NCBI GenBank assembly: GCA_964583825.1
Contig: CAZOXM010000011.1
Location: forward strand, 1-64,000
DNA length: 64,000 nt
Direction of reading: 5' to 3'
DNA from: GCA-1730015 sp964583825
Lineage (GTDB): Bacteria > Pseudomonadota > Gammaproteobacteria > Granulosicoccales > Granulosicoccaceae
Part shown: positions 8,389 to 16,875 of the stretch, in pieces
Layout of the letters: the number at the start of each line of letters is the position of its first letter
Position numbering within the stretch: the stretch's first letter is position 1
Position numbers and translations under genes: made by a program
Notes under the pieces: generated by a model
What the model was told of the DNA's origin: nothing
The model's database searches: none
Seen by the model: the letters and a program-made list of their open reading frames with translations, nothing else

Positions 8389-9318
8389 ATGTCAGTTACT
8401 GCCTTGATCGCGCATGAGGACTGTGCGCTGCACGAAATGTCTCCCGGCCACCCGGAGCAACCGGCCCGAATGCGCGCCGTGCTCGATCAACTCGGCACGA
8501 GCGGTCTGCTGCAGAAGCTTGACCGTTACGAGGCTCGGGAGGCGACACGCGATCACTTGCTGCTCGCGCACCCGGCCGACTATGTGGACCGTGTTTTCGA
8601 AAGTGCGCCCGGCGCGACGGGCGGTATGGTTCAGCTCGATGCGGATACGGCGATGAACGCCCACTCGCTGCGCGCTGCCCTGCTTGCGGCCGGTGCCGGT
8701 ATACAGGCTGTCGATCTGGTGACTGGCGGGACGCATGAATCGGCCTTTTGCTGTGTCAGGCCACCCGGTCACCATGCAGAGCGCGCCGAGGCCATGGGGT
8801 TTTGTTTGTTCGGCAGCATTGCCATCGCGGCGCTGTATGCACTACAACAAGCTGGTGTGGAAAAAGTCGCGATTATCGATTTCGATGTTCACCACGGGAA
8901 CGGCACTGAGGATCTGGTTGGCGATGATGAGAGGATCTTTTTCTGTTCATCGTTCCAGTATCCGCTTTACCCCGGAAAGTATGGCAAGAACGTTCCCGGG
9001 CGCAAGATCAATATACCGCTGACAGGTGGCAGTGATGGTGCTGAGTTCAGGCAGCAGATGCAAAGCGAATGTCTGCCTGCCCTGAGTGCGTTTGAGCCTG
9101 ACCTGATACTGATCAGCGCAGGGTTTGATGCGCACGCTGAGGATCCGCTCGGTGGTTTGAACCTGATGGAAGCAGATTTTACATGGATTACGCAGGAGCT
9201 AAAGCGCGTTGCCGGTGAACATGCCGATGGCCGTATTGTGAGTATGCTCGAAGGCGGCTATAACCTCGATGCGCTCGGACGAAGCGCCGCCGCCCACGTC
9301 AACGCGCTTTTGTCGTAG
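8389..9318 (+). CDS. Histone deacetylase superfamily hydrolase
   Basis: A 309-residue arginase/deacetylase-fold enzyme. The active-site blocks are all present: RPPGHHAE (residues 124-131, catalytic His pair), IDFDVHHGNG (163-172, zinc Asp and His) and SAGFDAHAEDPLGG (second zinc Asp). Bacterial members act on acetylated proteins, polyamines or small amides; the true substrate cannot be told. The ATG is preceded by an AGGAAAG ribosome binding site; a GTG 10 codons upstream is less likely. The next gene starts 75 bases downstream on the same strand. Confidence 0.92.
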   Translation: MSVTALIAHEDCALHEMSPGHPEQPARMRAVLDQLGTSGLLQKLDRYEAREATRDHLLLAHPADYVDRVFESAPGATGGMVQLDADTAMNAHSLRAALLAAGAGIQAVDLVTGGTHESAFCCVRPPGHHAERAEAMGFCLFGSIAIAALYALQQAGVEKVAIIDFDVHHGNGTEDLVGDDERIFFCSSFQYPLYPGKYGKNVPGRKINIPLTGGSDGAEFRQQMQSECLPALSAFEPDLILISAGFDAHAEDPLGGLNLMEADFTWITQELKRVAGEHADGRIVSMLEGGYNLDALGRSAAAHVNALLS

Positions 9319-9392
9319 TGTGGTGTCACACCCAAAGCATGTCGTACAACCGTGCATCGATTTTATTTCCCGTTTGCGGTGCGGGCTAGCGC

Positions 9393-10070
9393 ATGTTTGA
9401 ACAGTACGCAGATGAATTCTGGCTTGGGCTTTTCATCGCCTTGGTGCTGTATGGCCTGTCCAATGTAATTCGGGTGCCGCTGGTGGTGAAAAGGTTCTAC
9501 GCCGGCCTCAACTTTAAAGACAATGGGCCGGTGGTGTTTGATGTTGAGCCGTTTGCGCAATCGCGTTTACTTCAGGGCCTGATGACCAGACACCACTATC
9601 GCGGTGATTACGGTGGCTGCCGAGTGGAACAGTTTGCTGCCTGTTCAACCGAGCGTCGCAAGTTTACCCTTAATAAAACGCTGCGCAAACGCAACCAGAA
9701 AATCTGGACCGTGACTGTTGTGGTATTGGAAGAATCACCCGGTGAATTTTGTGCGCGTCCGTTATTGGTGGCTGAGGCGCCGGAGTATGTATTAAACAAC
9801 GACGCTGTGCTTTTTCCCGACGATGAGGCCTTCAGCAGGCGTATACACGTGGTTGCAGAGGATCATGCACAGGCCAGAAAGTTAATTAATGCACAGGTGC
9901 GCGATTACCTGAACGGTACCGATCCGGACCCGCTGGCGCTTGAGTTGGTGCAGAATCGTTTAATACACCGACGCCTGAGGCAACCCCACGATACCGGCAG
10001 GGTGTTGCAGAAAGATCTGGATGCCGTGGTGCAGCTGGCAAATGCCTTGCGCCAGGAGTCTGAGCGGTAG
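9393..10070 (+). CDS. Hypothetical protein with N-terminal membrane helix
   Basis: I do not recognise this 225-residue protein. One hydrophobic segment lies near residues 10-30 (FWLGLFIALVLYGLSNVIRV), followed by a soluble alpha/beta-looking region rich in Arg and Asp. The layout suggests an inner-membrane anchor with a cytoplasmic domain. It follows the deacetylase-like gene on the same strand and ends just before a good terminator, so the two may share a transcript. The start has no strong ribosome binding site. Confidence 0.7.
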   Translation: MFEQYADEFWLGLFIALVLYGLSNVIRVPLVVKRFYAGLNFKDNGPVVFDVEPFAQSRLLQGLMTRHHYRGDYGGCRVEQFAACSTERRKFTLNKTLRKRNQKIWTVTVVVLEESPGEFCARPLLVAEAPEYVLNNDAVLFPDDEAFSRRIHVVAEDHAQARKLINAQVRDYLNGTDPDPLALELVQNRLIHRRLRQPHDTGRVLQKDLDAVVQLANALRQESER

Positions 10071-10086
10071 GAGTCCGCGCTGCGAT

Positions 10087-10118
10087 AACCTGTCCGGTTG
10101 CGCCTGAACAGGTTTTTT
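10087..10118 (+). terminator. Rho-independent terminator
   Basis: AACCTGT and ACAGGTT form a seven-base stem, extended inward by CGG/CCTG with a bulge. The plus strand continues into a run of six T. It lies 16 bases after the stop of the 225-residue hypothetical protein and ends that transcript, before the convergent DHH phosphoesterase gene. Confidence 0.75.
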
Positions 10119-10223
10119 ATTTGGGACGCATAGTTATTCGCACGCATTGATCATAAGCGCCTGTTCAGGTGTGATCCGGCGCGCGTGCAGTGCGGAGGTT
10201 GTGTCGCGCAGATGCTTGGATCG

Positions 10224-11183
10224 CTACGTTTTAAACTGCAATTCAAACGCGGCCTGAAACTTTTCTACATCGCTTCGAGGCAGATGGTTGATACCGGCTG
10301 CCGCTTTGCGACCACCACCGCTCGGGAACTGTCGGCACAGTTCATCTGCGCCTTCGCGACGGTTCAGCGGTGCTCGCACGCTGACCTGAAAGGCATCGTC
10401 TTCGATTTCACTTAGCAACGCGTGTGCTCTGTCGGGAAAGTGTCTGGCGAGCTCGTTCCCATAGACGCCGCCGACGCGGCGCGACCAGCTTGCCATTGGA
10501 AAGATGAACATGGCACAGTCGTCGGTTGCGAGCGCGGCTGCAATGTCTTTCGCCTGTGCCATGTCGTTTGCATACCCTTCCTTAAGCGTGACAAAGGTAT
10601 CATCCGTTGCCATGAACTCGAACGGATCGGGGTAGGGCAAAAGCTTCCTGAAAAGATCATCCGGGGCGAAGAATAAATCGGAGACTGTTGCGCCATAGCC
10701 GTTGTAGTTCAGCAGTGTGCCGAGCTCTTCCAGTTGCGACATCTGTTGAGTGTTTAGCTTGAGTGGAGCGGCTGCTTCATTGGCAGCGTGGTGAAGATTA
10801 TCGCCGAACGCGGCGGTTACTGCCCAGGGTAAATAGGCGTCCTTCAGGTGTTTGTTGACCAGCAGGCCGGTACACACTTCGGCATCTGTGTCGATGGTGG
10901 CCGTGAGATTGTCATGGTCGGGGATATCGCCGGGGAAATGATGGTCGAAGTAAGTGACTACCGCACCCTGTGACAACGCAGAGTTCAGCGCATCGCTGTT
11001 TTTATCCATCGAAATATCAAGCACGGTCAGGCGGTCGCCCGAGGCCGGTTCGATTTTCTTTAACAGGCCGATGTCACGCTTGACACCGGTGACCAGTGTG
11101 GCGTCGCGCGGCTCTGCAAGCCGCAACTGCAATAGCGCACAAATGCCATCGGCATCGCCGTTGAATACATCGTAGTCAGCCAT
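10224..11183 (-). CDS. DHH/DHHA1 family phosphoesterase
   Basis: This 319-residue protein has the DHH phosphoesterase layout. An N-terminal metal site appears in NGDADGICALLQL (residues 8-20), the signature YFDHHFPGD falls near residue 80, and a C-terminal DHHA1 motif GGGRKAAAGI lies near residues 290-300. The fold includes RecJ, oligoribonucleases and cyclic-dinucleotide phosphodiesterases; without RecJ-specific domains a nano-RNase or a related small-substrate enzyme is possible. The start lies one base after the pyrD stop (TGACATG), so it is probably translationally coupled to pyrD. Confidence 0.8.
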   Translation of the reverse strand: MADYDVFNGDADGICALLQLRLAEPRDATLVTGVKRDIGLLKKIEPASGDRLTVLDISMDKNSDALNSALSQGAVVTYFDHHFPGDIPDHDNLTATIDTDAEVCTGLLVNKHLKDAYLPWAVTAAFGDNLHHAANEAAAPLKLNTQQMSQLEELGTLLNYNGYGATVSDLFFAPDDLFRKLLPYPDPFEFMATDDTFVTLKEGYANDMAQAKDIAAALATDDCAMFIFPMASWSRRVGGVYGNELARHFPDRAHALLSEIEDDAFQVSVRAPLNRREGADELCRQFPSGGGRKAAAGINHLPRSDVEKFQAAFELQFKT

Positions 11184-11184
11184 G

Positions 11185-12204
11185 TCAGCTCTCCGGGTTG
11201 GTGGCTCGCCGTAATTCGTTGATCAGGTCGGGGCCGCGATAAATGAAGCCGGTGTATACCTGCACCAGATCAGCCCCGGCCTGCAGATGCGCCACGGCAT
11301 CTTCACCGGTGAAGATGCCGCCACACCCGATAATCGGCACCTCTCCCTGCAACCGCTGCGCCAGACTGGCAATTGTTTCGCGCGCGCGTACCGTGAGCGG
11401 TTTGCCGCTCATGCCGCCACTTTCAGTGCCGTGGCGCGATTGTTCCACACCGTCTCTGGTCAGAGTGGTGTTGCCGGCGATGATGCCGTCGATCTGATTG
11501 CCTGTGGCGGCCCGGCAAAAATCGTCGATATCTGCCCTGGCCATGTCCGGGGAGATTTTCACTGCCAGCGGTACGTATTTGCCATACCGATCCGCCAGGG
11601 CGCGTTGTGCCTGTTTGATACCGCCGAGTAGCGCCTGCAGCGATTCCCCGAGCTGAAGGTCGCGCAGCCCGGGTGTATTCGGCGATGAGATGTTGACCGT
11701 GATGTAGTCGGCGTGCGGGTACACCTTTTCCAGGCAGACCTGATAATCCTCCTGCGCCCGTTCGATCGGGGTGGACAGGTTTTTACCGATATTGATGCCG
11801 AGCACGCCGTGGTACTTTCTGCGCCTGACGCGGTCCACCAGAAAGTCTGCTCCTTTATTGTTAAAGCCCATGCGGTTGATCAGTGCCTGTTCGTGTTGCA
11901 GCCGGAACATGCGGGGACGGTCGTTGCCGGGTTGTGCCTTGGGGGTGACAGTGCCCACCTCGACAAAACCGAAACCCAGTCGGCCGAGCGCGTTGAAATA
12001 CTCAGCGTTCTTGTCGAGCCCTGCCGCCAGCCCCACGGGGTTGGGAAAATCGATACCCATGACACGTCTGGGTTTGTCTTCGATGTCTGCCTGCCACTGT
12101 TTCAGCAGTGCCTGCGGAATACAGTTCAGTCCCTTTAGCGCAACGTTGTGGGCGGTCTCTGCCGGAAGTTGAAAAAGAGCAGGCCTGAGCAGTGAGTAGA
12201 TCAA
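11185..12204 (-). CDS. pyrD: Dihydroorotate dehydrogenase (quinone), class 2
   Basis: PyrD oxidises dihydroorotate to orotate in pyrimidine synthesis and passes electrons to membrane quinones. The class 2 pattern is clear: an N-terminal amphipathic membrane-contact region (YSLLRPALFQLPAETAH), GLAAGLDKNAE, NRMGFNNKG, ITVNISSPNTPGLRDLQ with the catalytic-base Ser, NTTLTRDG, and the FMN phosphate site near CGGIFTGEDA. I chose a TTG start giving 339 residues (E. coli 336). An upstream GTG at 12273 adds 23 residues with no family counterpart. Neither start has a good ribosome binding site. The DHH gene follows directly. Confidence 0.95.
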   Translation of the reverse strand: MIYSLLRPALFQLPAETAHNVALKGLNCIPQALLKQWQADIEDKPRRVMGIDFPNPVGLAAGLDKNAEYFNALGRLGFGFVEVGTVTPKAQPGNDRPRMFRLQHEQALINRMGFNNKGADFLVDRVRRRKYHGVLGINIGKNLSTPIERAQEDYQVCLEKVYPHADYITVNISSPNTPGLRDLQLGESLQALLGGIKQAQRALADRYGKYVPLAVKISPDMARADIDDFCRAATGNQIDGIIAGNTTLTRDGVEQSRHGTESGGMSGKPLTVRARETIASLAQRLQGEVPIIGCGGIFTGEDAVAHLQAGADLVQVYTGFIYRGPDLINELRRATNPES

Positions 12205-12304
12205 TGGAGTGACCGGGGCGGTTAAAAGCGCGCAGTGTAGCGTGCGCTGGATTGGCGCGAAACTGATCGGCACCTGATATTCAGAAACGCGTTAACATAC
12301 GCTT

Positions 12305-13348
12305 GTGAACGTTTTTCCGGATACCCTGCCCAAGGCACTGGCCAAAAAGATCAGCCCGATTTATCTGATTACCGGCGATGAGCCGCTGCAGATGATGGAG
12401 GGGGCGGATTCAGTGCGCGCTGCCTGCAGGGAAGCCGGCTTTACCAACAGCGAGCGATATCAGGTCGATAACGTCCGCTCGTTTGACTGGCAGGGCCTGC
12501 AGATGTCCGGCAACACTCTGTCGTTGTTTGGCGACAAAAAAGTGATCAATCTGCACCTGCCGAACGGTAAACCGGGCACTGAGGGGGCCAATGCGCTGAA
12601 GCAATGGTGTGAGTCGCCACCGGCCGATACGGTGCTGCTCATTACCGGTGGCAAGCCGGAAGGCAGATTTCAGAACAGTGCCTGGTTCAAGGCAATCGAC
12701 AAGGTCGGCATCACCATGCAGGTCTGGCCTTTATCGCAGGAAAAAACAGCGCAGTGGATCCGGCGCCGGTTGTCGGACAATCAGGTGGCTGCTGACGAGG
12801 CCGCAGTCGGCCTGCTGCTGGAACGTGTGGAAGGCAATTTACTGGCTGCCAGACAGGAAATCGAGAAGCTGGCCATTCTCTATGCCGGTCAGTCGGTCGG
12901 ACCACATGAAGTGCTGGCCAGCGTCACTGACAGCTCGCGTTATACTATCCTTGATTTGCTGGATGCGGCGTTGGAGAGCGAACCCGGTCGCGCAATCAAG
13001 GTGCTGGACAGTCTGCAGTCTGCAGGGGACGCGCCGGTGTTGATCTGCTGGCATCTGTGCAGCGAAGTGCGCAAAATTCATGCGGTCTTTGATCGGGTGG
13101 ATGGAGGTGAGGCCGTGTCCGCTGCGATGATGCGTTCCGGCATTTGGAAAAACCGGCAGCGCCAGGTAGGCAAAGTGATGCGTGATCGTTCGCGCGTTTT
13201 CTGGCTGCGTGCCCTGTCTGACAGCAGCGTCCTCGACAGGATGTCCAAGGGCATGGCAGAGGGCGATTTATGGACAGAGCTGGCCGCGTTCGTTATCCGC
13301 CTGAGCGGCAGCAAGTGGCCAATGCTGCGCGCGGCAGATATCCACTGA
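12305..13348 (+). CDS. holA: DNA polymerase III subunit delta
   Basis: HolA is the clamp-loader subunit that opens the beta sliding clamp. The 347-residue product (E. coli 343) begins from a GTG and carries the typical N-terminal block PIYLITGDEPLQMMEGAD (residues 18-35). The helix around SLFGDKKVINLHLPNGK follows, as does the central region RLSDNQVAADEAAVGLLLE. It heads the plus-strand run holA-proA-nadD-rsfS-rlmH; the lptE gene that often precedes holA is not here. pyrD is divergent, with about 100 bases between the starts. Confidence 0.95.
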   Translation: MNVFPDTLPKALAKKISPIYLITGDEPLQMMEGADSVRAACREAGFTNSERYQVDNVRSFDWQGLQMSGNTLSLFGDKKVINLHLPNGKPGTEGANALKQWCESPPADTVLLITGGKPEGRFQNSAWFKAIDKVGITMQVWPLSQEKTAQWIRRRLSDNQVAADEAAVGLLLERVEGNLLAARQEIEKLAILYAGQSVGPHEVLASVTDSSRYTILDLLDAALESEPGRAIKVLDSLQSAGDAPVLICWHLCSEVRKIHAVFDRVDGGEAVSAAMMRSGIWKNRQRQVGKVMRDRSRVFWLRALSDSSVLDRMSKGMAEGDLWTELAAFVIRLSGSKWPMLRAADIH

Positions 13349-13429
13349 CACCGCTCGGCAACCAGTGACAACGGCGAGAGTCCGTGTATGGGCGCGGAAT
13401 TGTCGGCAATACGCAGGTAACTAAATAGA

Positions 13430-14701
13430 GTGAACAAAGAAACGAACGTCGATGTAAAGCGCTACATGCAGCGACTCGGTGAAAACGCGAGACGCAGCAG
13501 TCGTGTGCTGTCCGCGGCGGATACGAATCAAAAGAATCATGCGTTGCAGGCCATGGCATGCGCCATCCGCGATGCGGCGGCAACCATCAGGGTGCAAAAT
13601 CAAGCTGATCTGGCCGCAGGACGTGAGTCCGGTCTGAGTGATGCGTTACTCGACCGACTTGAACTCACCGATGCGAGAATCGAGTCGATGGCGGCGGGTC
13701 TCGATCAGATCGCGCTGCTGCCGGATCCGGTTGGCGAAGTCACGGACATGAAATATCGTCCGTCCGGACTGCAGATAGGCAAGATGCGGGTGCCGCTGGG
13801 TGTGGTTGGCATCATTTACGAATCTCGTCCCAATGTCACTGCAGACGCTGCGGCTATTTGTTTGAAAGCAGGGAATGCAGCGATTTTGCGCGGAGGATCC
13901 GAGGCCCTGCACTCCAATCAGGCAATCGCCGGATGTATTGCGCAGGGCCTGCGGGATGCCGCATTGCCGGAGGATTCCGTGCAGGTCGTCGATACGACTG
14001 ACCGTGAGGCGGTGGTTGCGCTCATTCAGATGCGCGATCATGTCGATGTGGTTGTGCCGCGGGGTGGCAAAGGGCTGGTTGAAAGAATCAGCAATGATGC
14101 ACGTGTGCCGGTGATTAAACATCTGGAAGGGCTGTGTCACGTGTACATTGACGATGATGCCGACATCGACAAATCAATTGCCGTGGCTTTTAATGCGAAA
14201 ACCTACCGCTACGGTATTTGCGGGGCAATGGAAACCCTGTTGGTGGCCGAGTCGAGAGCGGCTGATGTGTTGCCGGCGCTGGGGCAGAAGTTTGCCGGGG
14301 CCGGAGTGGAGATTCGCGGCTGCGATGCCACCAGAGGCCTGTTGCCGGCGGCCAAAGCGGCGACAGAATCAGACTGGAGTACGGAATACCTGGCTCCGGT
14401 GGTGTCCGTTAAAGTTGTCGCGGGTATTGATGAGGCGATGGAGCACATCGCGCGCTATGGTTCGCAGCACACCGATGCCATTGTCACCGATAGTCTGGCG
14501 AGTGCCCGTCGATTCATGCGCGAGGTAGATTCGAGTTCAGTCATGGTGAATGCCTCAACCTGCTTTGCCGACGGGTTTGAATATGGACTGGGTGCTGAGA
14601 TCGGCATCAGCACTGATCGGCTCCATGTTCGGGGACCGGTCGGTGTGGAAGGCCTGACGACGCAGAAATTCGTCGTCATTGGGGACGGAACTACCCGTTG
14701 A
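13430..14701 (+). CDS. proA: Gamma-glutamyl phosphate reductase
   Basis: ProA reduces gamma-glutamyl phosphate to glutamate semialdehyde with NADPH, the second step of proline synthesis. At 423 residues it is close to the usual 417. Typical blocks are VPLGVVGIIYESRPNVT (residues about 122-138), ILRGGSEALHSN, VPRGGKGLVE and the active-site segment YGICGAMETLL with catalytic Cys at residue 264. It starts at a GTG 82 bases after holA. The stop overlaps the TTG start of nadD by four bases. proA-nadD-rsfS-rlmH is also the order in pseudomonads. Confidence 0.97.
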   Translation: MNKETNVDVKRYMQRLGENARRSSRVLSAADTNQKNHALQAMACAIRDAAATIRVQNQADLAAGRESGLSDALLDRLELTDARIESMAAGLDQIALLPDPVGEVTDMKYRPSGLQIGKMRVPLGVVGIIYESRPNVTADAAAICLKAGNAAILRGGSEALHSNQAIAGCIAQGLRDAALPEDSVQVVDTTDREAVVALIQMRDHVDVVVPRGGKGLVERISNDARVPVIKHLEGLCHVYIDDDADIDKSIAVAFNAKTYRYGICGAMETLLVAESRAADVLPALGQKFAGAGVEIRGCDATRGLLPAAKAATESDWSTEYLAPVVSVKVVAGIDEAMEHIARYGSQHTDAIVTDSLASARRFMREVDSSSVMVNASTCFADGFEYGLGAEIGISTDRLHVRGPVGVEGLTTQKFVVIGDGTTR

Positions 14702-15351
14702 ACGAGCAGCCGGACACGAACAGGCGGATCGGTGTTTACGGCGGAGCATTCGACCCCGTTCATTTCGGGCATCTGCGCAGTGCGCTCGAGGTGCGGCAAG
14801 CCCTTGGGCTGGACGAAATCCGGTTTATTCCGTCGGGCAATCCTCCTCATCGCAGTGAAGCCAGAGTCGATGCCGCACAGAGAATAGAGATGCTGGAATT
14901 GGCGATTCGCGATGCGCCGGGTGTTGTGATCGACCGGCGTGAGGTACAAAATACACAGACGTCGTACTCTTTTGATACGCTGGCGTCTGTCGAAGCGGAA
15001 TACCCTGCCAGCCGGGTAACCCTGGTGATCGGTATGGATCAGTTCAGTGTATTCGATACCTGGTATCGGTGGCGGGAACTATTGCAGCGATTCGAACTGG
15101 CGGTCATGGAAAGGCCGGGTGAGTCACTCTCCGAGACGGCTCGTTCAATACTCAGCACAGCCGGCGCAGAAACGCTGCATGACAAGCCGCGAATTGCACT
15201 GATTTCGGTGACACAGCTGCAGATATCATCGAGCCGGATTCGCGATGATCTAATTCACGGCAGAGATATTCAATTCCTCGTCCCGGCAGCTGTGCGAGAC
15301 TACATTTACCGGCACCGGCTTTACCGTGCTACGCCACCAGTGAACTTATGA
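14698..15351 (+). CDS. nadD: Nicotinate-nucleotide adenylyltransferase
   Basis: NadD makes nicotinate adenine dinucleotide from nicotinate mononucleotide and ATP in NAD synthesis. The nucleotidyltransferase motif GGAFDPVHFGHLRSA (residues about 15-29) holds the HxGH-type site, and the C-terminal ISSSRIRD motif is present near residue 180. Length is 217 residues (E. coli 213). The start is a TTG sharing four bases with the proA stop, and the stop shares ATGA with rsfS, so translation of the three is likely coupled. Confidence 0.96.
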   Translation: MNEQPDTNRRIGVYGGAFDPVHFGHLRSALEVRQALGLDEIRFIPSGNPPHRSEARVDAAQRIEMLELAIRDAPGVVIDRREVQNTQTSYSFDTLASVEAEYPASRVTLVIGMDQFSVFDTWYRWRELLQRFELAVMERPGESLSETARSILSTAGAETLHDKPRIALISVTQLQISSSRIRDDLIHGRDIQFLVPAAVRDYIYRHRLYRATPPVNL

Positions 15352-15740
15352 CACCTGTTGAATTAAAAACGTTAGCGCATCAGGCGCTCGATGATATGAA
15401 AGGCGTTGACATCAAAGTACTTGATGTCAGCGACAAAACCACCGTAACGGATTGGATGATTGTGGTCGGTGGCACGTCACAGCGTCACGTGAAATCTCTG
15501 GCGAATGAAGTCATCACCAGAAGCAAGGAAAGTGGTCTGCGTCCACTTGGCACCGAAGGAGAATCGGAAGGAGACTGGATCCTGGTGGATCTGGGTGACG
15601 TAATCGTGCACGTGATGACGCGTGAGACACGCGATTTCTACTCGCTTGAAAAATTGTGGATGATGGAGCCTGGTGAGCGATCGCAGAGCGATGCATCTGA
15701 TCAATCGGCACAGGATGAAGATGATGCGGCAGCCAGCTGA
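15348..15740 (+). CDS. rsfS: Ribosomal silencing factor RsfS
   Basis: RsfS binds ribosomal protein uL14 and blocks joining of the subunits when nutrients are scarce. The family core is present: KGVDIKVLDVSDKTTVTDW (residues about 17-35), GTSQRHVKSLANEV, GEGESEGDWILVDLGDVIV-type region read here as ESEGDWILVDLGD, and FYSLEKLWM. The protein is 130 residues, longer than the usual 105-110, because of an acidic Ser/Asp-rich tail after residue 107 (DQSAQDEDDAAAS). It overlaps nadD by four bases. Confidence 0.95.
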   Translation: MTPVELKTLAHQALDDMKGVDIKVLDVSDKTTVTDWMIVVGGTSQRHVKSLANEVITRSKESGLRPLGTEGESEGDWILVDLGDVIVHVMTRETRDFYSLEKLWMMEPGERSQSDASDQSAQDEDDAAAS

Positions 15741-15793
15741 CCGGTGTATGGACATACTGTCTGGCACGACGCTTTGAGCTTCCGGTACCGGAG

Positions 15794-16264
15794 TTGAAAA
15801 TTCACTTACTGGCGATCGGCAACCGCATGCCGCCATGGATAGACGCGGGTTTTCAGGACTACGCCAGGCGACTGGGTCGAGACTGTGAATTGGTGCTGAA
15901 GGAAATACCGTCTCCGCGCAAGAGTAAAACACAGGATCGTACGACCATCCGGCGCGTTGAAGGTGAACTCCTGCTCGATGCGATGCCAGCTAATGCGCAC
16001 GGAGTGGCGCTGGATGAGTCCGGTAAGTTATTCGATACGAAAGGGGTGGCGCAGCGTCTTAACCACTGGCTCGAAAATCATCAGCACGTCGCCCTGCTGA
16101 TTGGCGGGGCGGATGGTCTGGCGCAAGCTTGTCTCGATGCCTGTCGTGAGCGCTGGTCGCTATCCCCGATGACGTTTCCCCACGCGCTGGTGCGTGTCAT
16201 CGTCGCAGAGCAGTTATACCGTGCTTACAGTTTGAACCACAACCATCCTTATCATCGTGAGTGA
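15794..16264 (+). CDS. rlmH: 23S rRNA pseudouridine-1915 N3-methyltransferase RlmH
   Basis: RlmH is a small SPOUT methyltransferase that modifies pseudouridine 1915 in helix 69 of 23S rRNA. At 156 residues it matches E. coli (155). Conserved blocks are MKIHLLAIGNRMP, LLIGGADGL (SAM-binding knot, about residues 99-108), SLSPMTFPHALVRV and the C-terminal EQLYRAYSLNHNHPYHRE. It starts at a TTG 53 bases after rsfS and overlaps the GTG of maf by eight bases. Confidence 0.96.
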   Translation: MKIHLLAIGNRMPPWIDAGFQDYARRLGRDCELVLKEIPSPRKSKTQDRTTIRRVEGELLLDAMPANAHGVALDESGKLFDTKGVAQRLNHWLENHQHVALLIGGADGLAQACLDACRERWSLSPMTFPHALVRVIVAEQLYRAYSLNHNHPYHRE

Positions 16265-16868
16265 ATCGCCCGTTCAAGTGGTGCTGGCCTCTGCTTCCGC
16301 ACGTCGTCTGGAACTGCTGGCGCAACTGGGCGTGAGCCCGGAGGTGATGCCTGCGGATATTGATGAGTCTGCCCGGGTTGATGAATCTCCGAAGGACTAT
16401 GTATTGCGACTGGCGTGCGAGAAAGCGCAGGTGATTTCCTCGTCCGCCGCCGATTCGCTGGTGATTGGTGCCGACACTACCATCGACGCGCAGGGACGCT
16501 TACTGGGCAAGCCTGAAAACGGAGCCCATGCCAGTGAAATGTTATCAGCGCTCAGTGGCCGGGAGCACTTTGTGCACACGGGCGTTGCTGTCGCCAGTGC
16601 TGACGATGTCCAATCACTTGTGGTGACCACACGCGTCGAATTTATGTCGATAACCTCGCAAGACATCGAAGCTTATGTTGATACTGGCGAGCCGTTCGGT
16701 AAGGCTGGGGGTTATGCTATTCAGGGAGTCGGGGCCATTTTAATTCGCAAAATTGAAGGCTCTTACAGCAACGTAGTCGGTCTTCCGCTGACGGAAACTG
16801 CGGGTTTGATGAAGCGTTTCGGATATTGTGTGCTGTCGCATCACAGTGCCGACAGATCTGGACACTAG
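16257..16868 (+). CDS. maf: Maf/YhdE family nucleotide pyrophosphatase
   Basis: Maf proteins hydrolyse non-canonical or pyrimidine nucleoside triphosphates; the neighbours rng and yhdP point to the YhdE (dTTP/UTP) branch. Family features in the 203 residues are ASASARRLELLAQLG (residues 10-24), ADIDESARVDESP, VIGADTTIDAQGRLLGKP and GKAGGYAIQGVGA. It starts from a GTG inside the end of rlmH and ends eight bases before rng, so rlmH-maf-rng is probably one transcript. Confidence 0.94.
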   Translation: MSESPVQVVLASASARRLELLAQLGVSPEVMPADIDESARVDESPKDYVLRLACEKAQVISSSAADSLVIGADTTIDAQGRLLGKPENGAHASEMLSALSGREHFVHTGVAVASADDVQSLVVTTRVEFMSITSQDIEAYVDTGEPFGKAGGYAIQGVGAILIRKIEGSYSNVVGLPLTETAGLMKRFGYCVLSHHSADRSGH

Positions 16869-16875
16869 GCTCGCG

